This document shows positions 26,901-34,100 of a stretch of DNA of 35,896 bases, one piece after another. This stretch comes from Okeania sp. SIO3I5 (GTDB lineage: Bacteria > Cyanobacteriota > Cyanobacteriia > Cyanobacteriales > Microcoleaceae): the NCBI RefSeq assembly GCF_010672085.1, contig NZ_JAAHHT010000078.1, positions 1-35,896 on the forward strand, given 5' to 3'. Within the stretch, counting starts at the first letter, position 1, and each line of letters opens with the position of its first letter. A program made the position numbers and the translations under genes. The notes under the pieces were generated by a model. That model worked only from the letters and a program-made list of their open reading frames with translations, did no database searches and was not told the origin of the DNA.

Positions 26901-28229
26901 ACCACCGAGGGGAACAGGATCGATCGCTCCATCTAATTCTGGCAGTGCATATAAAACGACACTTTGCAAACCGCCTACACCTTGGCGCGTCCAAGAATAG
27001 ATATCCTGAATGAGTAAAGGTGCTGCTACAAAATAGGGTACATTTTTGGCAGTGAGAATGCGTTGGGAAACTTCCACTTGTCGTCCTGCTTCCATGGAAC
27101 CCGCTGGTCCCCCCACCAAGGGAAACCCAATAGTTGAAACGACTGCATCGACTTCCACTGCTTCGGGAGACAGGGAAAGTATTGGTTTAACAGAATCATT
27201 TTTTTGAATTTCACAGGACTTACGCACGGACACTAAATCCACTGAGGGCGAATGCCATTCCCCCCTACATATGCCGTTTTCAAGGTTAATTTGCGTAAGT
27301 CCTGTTTCAACAGAATCTAACTTTTGACTTTTATCTAACTTTTGACTTTTGACTTTTGAATTTTGAATTTCCGAAGCGCTGGTCATCCAATCTCTGACAG
27401 CAACATGACCTTCGACTCCGTTGATAAATACGGGTAGAGGTGTTAAACCTGCCTCTTCAAATTTGCGGATAAGTTGCGGAATGTAAGGTTGTTTAGTAAT
27501 GACGTGCTTGCGGTAAAGCAAAATGCCAACAACGGGAGTCGGGCAAGTTTGCTTTTGTTGGCGATACCATTCCAGATATTTTTTGGGAGACTCAAAATAA
27601 CCCTGGTAGTCTGGATGCAGTAAACCCATATTGGGAGTTTCCACTGGTGGAGGTATTTCACCAACTTTTAAATCTAAATATTTTTCTGCCAACACCCAAC
27701 ACATAGCAGCGACGTTTTCTGTACCCCCCGCATTCCAATAACCGTAAATTATCAACCAGTTCCGGAGGTCTTGCACTTTTTTGACTGGTACAAATTTGAG
27801 TAATTTCGGACCTGTTTTCAGGAAACTGATATAACCTGCCAGTTTATCTTCCTCTCTCCCACTGGAAAATTTGCTGAGAATAAACTTGACTGGTTTTGGC
27901 ATTCCCTTCGGTTGATCGCCGATCACAAATTTTCCCAACTTTGTTAGTGCCATCAATTCCAATGCTGACTCAAAAACCAGACGAATAGGAATATTTTGTA
28001 CTCTTTCGCGCAACCACAAAACTTGATCGTAGTCAAAAAGGAGACTGCCGAAAAACACATCAGCATTTTCGAGAGCAGTAGCGACAGTTTCTGGTTGTTG
28101 GGAAAGAGCGCGATCGCTAAATACTTGGATATCTAAATCTGGACATCGAGAAGTTGCCAATTGAGCTGCTTGGCGATATAATCCGGTGTTAAATGATTCA
28201 AAACCTGCGATTAAGACAATGCGTTTCAT
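23985..28229 (-). CDS. bchH: Magnesium chelatase H-subunit homologue (BchH/ChlH type, CobN family)
   Basis: 1414 residues. H subunits bind protoporphyrin IX and carry metal insertion driven by the I/D ATPases. MKRIVLIAGFESFN, YGYWNAGGTENVAAM, ETPNMGLLHPDYQGYFESP, LLYRKHVITKQPYIPQLIR, VVSTIGFPLVGGPAGSMEAG, HFGMHGTVEWLPGSPLG and GVLPTGRNIHALDPYRMPSP place it in the BchH-like paralogue group of cyanobacteria, not canonical ChlH or CobN (start and spacing differ from both). I expect about 1220-1250 residues. The excess is explained by three in-frame repeat insertions near residues 309-339, 544-585 and 858-1000. The conserved core is intact on both sides of each, so it is probably functional. I and D subunits are not in the window. 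Confidence 0.9.
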   Translation of the reverse strand: MKRIVLIAGFESFNTGLYRQAAQLATSRCPDLDIQVFSDRALSQQPETVATALENADVFFGSLLFDYDQVLWLRERVQNIPIRLVFESALELMALTKLGKFVIGDQPKGMPKPVKFILSKFSSGREEDKLAGYISFLKTGPKLLKFVPVKKVQDLRNWLIIYGYWNAGGTENVAAMCWVLAEKYLDLKVGEIPPPVETPNMGLLHPDYQGYFESPKKYLEWYRQQKQTCPTPVVGILLYRKHVITKQPYIPQLIRKFEEAGLTPLPVFINGVEGHVAVRDWMTSASEIQNSKVKSQKLDKSQKLDSVETGLTQINLENGICRGEWHSPSVDLVSVRKSCEIQKNDSVKPILSLSPEAVEVDAVVSTIGFPLVGGPAGSMEAGRQVEVSQRILTAKNVPYFVAAPLLIQDIYSWTRQGVGGLQSVVLYALPELDGAIDPVPLGGLVGEDIYLIPERVKRLTGRVKNWIKLRQTPPAERKIAVILYGFPPGYGATGTAALLNVPRSLLKFLHALKEEGYNVGEIPEDGEQLIRQIKEADEIYASSSSPLSKKQNTTPTSPLSKGGTRGDNNQDIFKWGTRGDNNQVNIKTLEKWLGYLSTSRMEKQWGNLTRTGIKTDGENFHIGGIQLGNIWLGVQPPLGISGDPMRLMFERDLTPHPQYAAFYKWLQNEFQADAIVHFGMHGTVEWLPGSPLGNTGYSWSDILLGNMPHLYIYAANNPSESMLAKRRGYGVLISHNIPPYSRAGLYKELVSLRELISEYREDPQKNSGLRESIFKKIFDTGLNSDCPFEYGKKLGIEFTAENARMFSADVVNPYFVEIYEYLQVVEQRLFSSGLHTLGEVPNQEELKSYLEAYFGELDTDFGHGYTDDGVKKDAKNMRDLLMRNADKLDTNFGHGYTDNDVKKDAKNMRDLLMRNSDKLDTNFGHGYTDDGVKKDAANLRDLLMQNTDKLTNLLRGLTDKQDTDFGHGYTDDSVNKDAANIRDLLMQNTDELTNLLRGLNGEYIPAAPGGDLLRDGPGVLPTGRNIHALDPYRMPSPAAYERGREIARKIIAQHLEENHNYPETVAVMLWGLDAIKTRGESIGILLELVGAEPVKEGTGRIVRYELKTLAEVGHPRIDILGNLSGIFRDSFVNIIELLDDLFQRAATADEPVEQNFIRKHALALQAQGVENISARLFSNPAGDFGSLVNDRVVDSNWESADELGDTWQGRNVFSYGRKDKGEARPEILQELLKGCDRIVQEIDSVEYGLTDIQEYYANTGGLKLAAEKQTGKKVSASFVESFSKDTTPRKLEDLLRMEYRTKLLNPKWAEAMANQGSGGAYEISQRMTALIGWGGTANFVDNWVYDGAAETYALDAEMAQKLREANPEAFRNIIGRMLEANGRGFWQTDEEKLQKLRELYELADEEIEGVSRLG
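25230..25658 (-). repeat. In-frame tandem repeats (93, 93, 126 bp periods) in bchH
   Basis: Four units begin D-T-(D/N)-F-G-H-G-Y-T-D and continue with KKDAxNxRDLLMxNxDxL. Unit starts on the plus strand are 25658, 25565, 25472 and 25346. The last two units also carry TNLLRGL. The GHGYTD part is encoded by the ATCCGTATATCCGTGCC dispersed repeat found at 16311-16500; the DLLMQNTDELTNLLRGL part is native. This suggests insertion followed by tandem amplification. Confidence 0.92.
26478..26600 (-). repeat. In-frame CCCTTTGAAAGGG-type repeat insertion in bchH
   Basis: On the plus strand TTGGTTGTTATCCCCCCTCG occurs at 26481 and 26520, a 39-bp period, followed by CCCCCCTTTGAAAGGGGGG. It is read in frame as GTRGDNNQ twice plus PLSKGG. 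The core hairpin matches the NRPS array at the left edge of the window. Confidence 0.88.
27213..27305 (-). repeat. 93-bp MITE-like element inserted in frame in bchH
   Basis: Perfect 14-bp terminal inverted repeats ACAGGACTTACGCA (27213-27226) and TGCGTAAGTCCTGT (27292-27305). A possible TTC target duplication flanks it. The length is 31 codons and it has no stop in the gene's frame. The core carries the GGGCGAATGCCATTC motif found at 13629. ACTTTTG-type heptamers follow at about 27318-27360, also translated. Confidence 0.9.
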
Positions 28230-28374
28230 GGCCTAATTTTTATAAAAGTTACTATACTATTAGGATAACGAAAAAAGACTAATTATTGTCACCATGCTCT
28301 AGAATTGCTATATTATTTCTATAAGTGATGTTTTTTTCGGCATTTAGCAGTATTGTAAACATACATAAAAAATA

Positions 28375-28647
28375 ATGATTACTATTAATTTAAAACCGGA
28401 AATTGAAGTTCAGATTCGAGAAAAAGCTAAGTCACAAGACTTATCAATTGAAAAATATATTGAAAGTTTAATAGAAAAAGAAGTTACTGATGTGGGAGAT
28501 TATCGGCAATCTAAAGTGTCTATTGACGAGTGGGAAAAAAAATTATTCAAATTCATTAATTCTCCTCTTAATTATTGTCTTTCTGTTCTACCAGATGAAG
28601 CAATTAGTAGAGAAAATATTTATACAAGAGAAGATGAAATATTATGA
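28375..28647 (+). CDS. Probable antitoxin of a VapBC-type pair
   Basis: 90 residues. The N-terminus (MITINLKPEIEVQIREKAK, then SIEKYIESLIEKE) resembles a ribbon-helix-helix DNA-binding fold. The acidic C-terminus (PDEAISRENIYTREDEIL) would be the toxin-binding tail. Its stop overlaps the start of the PIN-domain gene by four bases (ATGA at 28644-28647), which couples translation and strongly supports an antitoxin-toxin operon. The exact antitoxin family is not certain. Upstream (28230-28374) is a plain AT-rich promoter region shared with the divergent bchH gene. Confidence 0.8.
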   Translation: MITINLKPEIEVQIREKAKSQDLSIEKYIESLIEKEVTDVGDYRQSKVSIDEWEKKLFKFINSPLNYCLSVLPDEAISRENIYTREDEIL

Positions 28648-29036
28648 CTTATCTATTAGATACAAATATTCTGTTACGCTTGAGACAAACAAATCACCCT
28701 CAGCATTCAAGTGTACTTAAGGCTCTTCTATTATTAAAGAAAAAACAAGAAAATTTGTGTATTTTTCCACAAAATTTGATCGAGTTTTGGGTAGTAGCTA
28801 CACGGCCTGTTGAAGTGAATGGTTTAGGTTTAGATTTTCAACAAGCTCTAGAAGAAATTCAGCTACTCAAAACTATTTTTATTCTATATGAAGATAATCC
28901 AGGTATTTTTCAACAATGGGAAATGCTGATTATAAAATACAAAGTAATAGGAAAAAAGGCACATGACACTAGATTAGTTTCTAGTATGATTGTTCATCAA
29001 ATTAATTATGTATTGACACTTAATATAAGAGATTGA
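28644..29036 (+). CDS. PIN-domain toxin, VapC family
   Basis: 130 residues. LLDTNILLR (Asp6), FPQNLIEFW (Glu47), KKAHDTRLVS (Asp108) and TLNIRD (Asp130) provide the four acidic positions of a PIN ribonuclease. Members usually continue 10-15 residues after the last of these (a segment like FxRYxxI); here a stop follows Asp130 directly, so the C-terminus may be clipped by a base change or frameshift. The overlap with the antitoxin gene is intact. Activity is likely but not assured. Known VapC toxins cleave tRNA or rRNA. Confidence 0.87.
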   Translation: MTYLLDTNILLRLRQTNHPQHSSVLKALLLLKKKQENLCIFPQNLIEFWVVATRPVEVNGLGLDFQQALEEIQLLKTIFILYEDNPGIFQQWEMLIIKYKVIGKKAHDTRLVSSMIVHQINYVLTLNIRD

Positions 29037-29587
29037 ATGTATCAGAAAATATAAAAAGGAGATAGGGAACAGGGAACACTTAACTGGGAACAGGGAATAG
29101 GGAATAGGGAATAAGGAGGAAGAAATCAACATAAATATTTATCGCTTAAAAAGTCTCGGAACATAACTACTGAATACTTCTTTATCTACCAATTTTTAAT
29201 CTCTTGAATTATTACCGCTTTTAGATTCACATCACAAGTGATGCTCTCTTAATACTTATTTTACAAACAGTCTCTAAATGATTTTAAGAATTACTCAGAA
29301 ATAATTGCTATCGATCCACTAACAATTGTAGAAAATGAATAAAATTAAGATTTATACCTTTTCATAAATTACCGACACTGTCTTGATAATTTCCTGGTGA
29401 CAAATCACATTTGCACGATTTTCAATCATTAATATTACAATCAGACTATTAACTGTAATTACTCAAAAAATATGTCTACTATTTATAGATCAAAAGCCAG
29501 TAATTTTTTAATTCTATTTTAGTCATAGAATGATTAACGATTAAATTATTTTCTCAATTCTTCTAAACTGAGAGTATCTTTTCGGTC
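29037..29587. other. AT-rich spacer
   Basis: No gene was seen. At 29060-29112 there are GGGAACA and GGGAATA heptamer repeats. The rest is AT-rich without clear signals. An in-frame extension of the next gene (29588-29695) has poor coding character and is treated as leader. Confidence 0.5.
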
Positions 29588-29695
29588 TTGCCAAATTCCT
29601 TTAAAGTTATAATAACTAAAATAGTTATAATAACTAAAACAGCAGAACTATCATCTATAAGTCCTTTCTTACTAAATTATTCAACTCCAGATATA

Positions 29696-30955
29696 ATGAT
29701 AAATCCGAAAAATCCTTTTACTGTCGGTAAAACAGTCCCCCCAGAACGTTTTGTGGGGCGCAAATATGAGATTAATAGCACTTTTGATCAAATAGCTAGT
29801 CGTGGTCATGTGGCAATTTGGGGAAGTCCAGGTATGGGCAAATCATCTTTGTTAGAGGTTTTAAAGTCTCCTGAAATTTGGCAGAAACGTCGGTTCGATC
29901 CATCTGTAGTTGTTATTGTTTATTTCAGTTGTTTCAGTATCCAACCTTTCCTACCTTCTAAATTTTGGCAAGAAATTCTCAAGTTGCTAGCTGAAAAGTT
30001 TCAAAAAGATGCTTCTTTATATTCAGAAATTAATACATTATCAGCAAAACCAGAAGTAAATAAAGATGATTTGCGCCAAGCATTAAAACTGATAGGAAAA
30101 CAAAATAAACACTTAGTTTTGCTGGTGGATGATTATCATATTGCTATCCGTGAAAACTCTCAATATAAATCAGAAAATGTAGAAATTTTTTTAAGTGAAT
30201 GTCGTAATTTAGCCAATGATTCAGCGGAGAAGAATCTGTCAATGATTGTTACTTCATTGCGGCGTTTGAATGAAATAGGCCCTGATCTAACACCAGACAA
30301 ATCTCCTTGGTTTAATCATTATTTATTTTTACCACTGAAGCCATTTACAGAGGAAGATGTAACAAATATTTTCAGTGGAGTGCGAATAAAACCTAAGTTA
30401 AAAGATAGGATTCGACAAATAGCTGGTAGTAATCCTACTTTATTACAAAATGCTGGATTTATTTTTTACAACAAATTACAAGCTGAGGAAGCCCGTGATG
30501 TTGAGACATTTACTAAAGATTTTTTAGCAGCAACAAAACATTTTTTTCAGAAAATATGGCAGCTTTCAACTGAAGAAGAACAAGCTATTTTAATGCTTAT
30601 TGCTTTATCTCGTTTAAAAGGTCGTTTGCCACAAACAAATCAGCGTTATGACTTGGGAAATATTGATATAATTTTGAGCCAAAAAGAACAAAAATTAAAT
30701 GATTTAGAGGAACGTGGCATAATTATCTCTAATAAAACTGAGGATAAAATAACTTACTCTTTTGCTTCCTCTTTAATGGAATGGTGGGTAATTCAAGAGA
30801 TTAAAAATAGTAATGATGAAGAACTTGAAAAGCGTAAGAAAATATTTCTCAATCTGATGAGTAAGAAGCAATTAGAGAGGGTTAAAAAAGTGGTTCTATT
30901 TTTGTGGGAACACAAAGATGATGTGGCATCTGGAGTAGAATTGTTTATGAGCTAG
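29696..30955 (+). CDS. STAND-like AAA ATPase (single domain)
   Basis: 419 residues from ATG 29696 (MINPKNPFTVGKTV); a longer frame from 29588 adds 36 residues of poor quality and is less likely. The NPFxxGxxVPPERFVGRKYEI start precedes the P-loop GSPGMGKSS (Lys49). LVLLVDDYH is a Walker B with two acids. The sensor region (MIVTSLRRLNEI) and a helical/winged-helix-like C-terminal part (about 260-400) resemble the ATPase region of STAND proteins. There is no attached TPR, WD or effector domain. It starts with the same NPF/NPY...FxGR signature as the large protein 240 bp downstream, so the two are likely related and may work together. Confidence 0.82.
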   Translation: MINPKNPFTVGKTVPPERFVGRKYEINSTFDQIASRGHVAIWGSPGMGKSSLLEVLKSPEIWQKRRFDPSVVVIVYFSCFSIQPFLPSKFWQEILKLLAEKFQKDASLYSEINTLSAKPEVNKDDLRQALKLIGKQNKHLVLLVDDYHIAIRENSQYKSENVEIFLSECRNLANDSAEKNLSMIVTSLRRLNEIGPDLTPDKSPWFNHYLFLPLKPFTEEDVTNIFSGVRIKPKLKDRIRQIAGSNPTLLQNAGFIFYNKLQAEEARDVETFTKDFLAATKHFFQKIWQLSTEEEQAILMLIALSRLKGRLPQTNQRYDLGNIDIILSQKEQKLNDLEERGIIISNKTEDKITYSFASSLMEWWVIQEIKNSNDEELEKRKKIFLNLMSKKQLERVKKVVLFLWEHKDDVASGVELFMS

Positions 30956-31196
30956 TACAAGACCTCTCCCCCCTGCCCCTCCCCCTCCTCCCCCCTCCTC
31001 CCCATCCTCCCCACCCTCCCACAAGGGTTTCAAGAGTTCCTTATAAGGGATAGCTTTGAAAGGGGGGCTGGGGGGATAGGAAGGGGGCTGGGGGGTTAGG
31101 TTTTTTACTGACATTTTCAAGCTAGACACCCTACTATAACTTATTACAAAACATTAGGATGTGTCGGTTTAATAGGCTGATTTAAAATTAATTAAT
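30956..31196. repeat. C-rich and G-rich repeat spacer between the two ATPase genes
   Basis: A CTCCCC/CCCTCC-rich run (about 30967-31020) is followed by GCTTTGAAAGGGGGGCTGGGGGG, two related G-rich units and GTTAGGTTTTTTACTGACATTTT. These are dispersed repeats; the strand-opposed C and G runs could form a large stem. No promoter motif was recognised. Confidence 0.65.
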
Positions 31197-34100
31197 ATGA
31201 TACTTTCAACTAATCGGAAAAATCCCTATATCATTGGTCATCCAATTTATGAAAAGGAATCATTTTTTGGTAGAGATAGCCTGTTTAACTTTATTGATGC
31301 TAACTTGAACAATGGTGCAAAAGTTATCTTATTACAGGGTCAACGCAGAATAGGTAAGTCATCTTTTTTATATCAAATCCCTAATTTTGTGGGAGGAGAT
31401 AATTTTGTTTTTGTTTACTTCGATCTTCAATACCAAGCCAGCTTAACTCTTGCAGAAGTATTGGAGAAATTAGCTATAGAAATCATTAGAAATATTCAGC
31501 CAAAACCAGATAATATAAAGCCACCTTTAAAGACAGATTTAGAAGCAAATACTGAGATTTTTTCTGAGATTTTTTTACCTCAAGTATTTGAAAATTTAGG
31601 TGGCAAAAATTTAGTATTGTTATTAGATGAATTTGATGTCTTGAGCAATTATAATCCGGCATCAGCAATAGAACATTTTTTCCCCTACTTACAGTCTATT
31701 ATTTTAAATCGTCAGCAACTTTTCCATGAGCAACTTTTCATTATTGCAGTTGTAGGAAGGCGACTGGATGATCTGAAAAACTTACTCAATTTATTTGCGG
31801 GAGCGCCCAATCAAGAAATTGGTTTGTTGGATAGAGACAGTGCTATCCAGTTGATTACTCAATCTCGTCATCCCCAGTTAATTACAAAACCTGTTGAGGG
31901 AGTGCTGGAATATCAACCCGATGCGATCGCAGCCATATTAGAACTTTCCGCAGGCCATCCCTATTTTACACAAGCAATCTGTTTTCAAATTTTCCAGCAA
32001 GCACAAGCAGAAGCAAAATGGCAGGTGAGCAGCGCAGATGTGAATAAAATGATTGTTGATAGAGCAATTGAAAGTGCTGAAGGTGGGTTGACATGGTTTC
32101 GGGATGGACTGCCAATTCCTGAACGAGTAATATTCTCAGCAGTAGCAGAAGCTCAAAGGATAGCAATGAAATATGCTGAACTTGTGCAGGAACCCTTGAC
32201 GCTGTTGAAAGAATATGGAGTTGTTCCTACAGAATCTCTGTTTCCAGCAGCAGATCGATTAGTTAAATGGGGTTTTTTAGATGCGGTAGAGAGTTCAGAC
32301 TTATCTTTGGAGAAGGTTCCTAGATATAGAGTAAAAATTGAGTTAGTTCGTCGTTGGTTATTGAAACGATATTCTCTGAGAGGAGAAATACAGGAACTGG
32401 AGAACCTGATTTCAAAGGCTAATCGCATTTATAAATTAGCAACAGACTTGCACGAAGAGTCAGTGACGCTGACGAGTCTCATTCCTCTTTACAAGGAGGT
32501 TTTGGAAATCAACCCCAACCATTTCCAGGCTTTGTTTGATTTGGCAGAGGGATATCTTGAGGCCGAAGACTTTAGCAAAGCAGTCGAATGTTACCAACGA
32601 GGATATGAAGTTAATCCAATCCAGACTGAGGATGGATTAGTGGAATCGCTTTTAGGTTACGGGCAAAAGTTGATGGAGCAAAGAAAGTGGGAAATAGCTA
32701 AGGAACAGTTTGAAAAAGTATTAAATCTCGATCCTGACAACATATTAGCACAGGAGAAATTGATAGAAATTAAGAGATTGACAGAAGTTAAGAGATTTGT
32801 AGGAAGTACAAGAAATAGGCGAAATCCTTATATTATTGGTCGCTCTATTGATGAACCAGAATTGTTTTTTGGGCGAGAAAGTCTGTTTCGTTTTATTGAA
32901 GATAACTTGAGTAATAATCAACAAGTTATTCTGCTTCATGGTCAAAGACGTACAGGTAAATCCTCTGTATTACAGCAAATTCCTAAAAAGGTAAATTTAG
33001 ATAATAAATTTGTTTTTATCCTGTCAGATTTTCAAGATCAAGGCCAATGGTCTCTCCATCAAATTATCTACAAACTTACTCAAGAAATCTGTGAGCAGTT
33101 AGGAATAGATGCAAATACAATTGGTTTAGCTTCAATTCAAAATCTAGAAAAAGATCCAAATGTATTCAGAGCATTATTACATCCGATATTCCATAAATTG
33201 GGTAGTAGAAATTTAGTATTATTACTGGATGGGTTTGATGTATTAAACAGCAACAATAATGATTCATGGTTTGAAGATTTCTTTAGATACTTACAGCAGA
33301 TTTTGTATGAGGAAAGTCAACTTTTTATTATTCCTGTTGTGGGAAGGCGACTCAGTGATATGCCAAAACTTCTGGAATTATTTAAGAACGCCCCTCATCT
33401 GAGAATAGGACTACTAGATGAATTCAGTATCCAAAGGTTGATTACAAGACCTACTAGAGGATCTCTGCGATACACTAACAAAGCAATAGAGAAAATTCTC
33501 AAGCTTTCAGCAGGACATCCCTATTTTACACAAGCTATATGTTACGCTCTGTTTGCACAAGCACGGGAACAGGAAAAAGATCAGATTCTGGAAACTGATG
33601 TAGGCAAAGTTCTAGACGATGCTATTGAGTTGAGTGAAGCAGGGTTAATTTGGTTTCGGGAGGGATTATTGATTTCAGAAAGAGTCGTATTTTCAGCAGC
33701 AGCAGAAGCTCAAGAGATAGCTATGCAGAAAAATCAGTCACTCCCAGAAAACCCTTTAAAGCTGCTAAAAAGCATTGGAGTTGATACAGATAAACTACAC
33801 CACGCACAACAAACTTTGATTGAAAATGAGTTTTTAGATGCAGATGGTAATAGAGTTACAGTTGAGTTTGTGCGTCATTGGTTTGTCAAATATTACCCAC
33901 TAAAGTCAGAGATATGGGAACTGGAAAAACTTGATAATGAAGCTAATTATTACTACGAAAGAGCCAATAAATGGGAGAACCAAGGGAATATAAATGATGA
34001 GTTATATCACTATGCTAAAGCTTTAGAACTTAATCCTAACCATTTTAGTGCTTTATTCCGCTTGGCTGAAGCATATCTAAAAAGTAAAAAATATCAGGAA

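Noticed and set aside
23985-28229. CobN cobaltochelatase
   Set aside because: N-terminal and central motifs (MKRIVLIAGFESFN, YGYWNAGG, FINGVEGHVAVRDWM) fit the BchH-like paralogue better than CobN, although both are in one superfamily.
29588-29695. N-terminal extension of the single ATPase
   Set aside because: Residues are a KIVIITK duplication from short DNA repeats, and the conserved signature starts right after ATG 29696.
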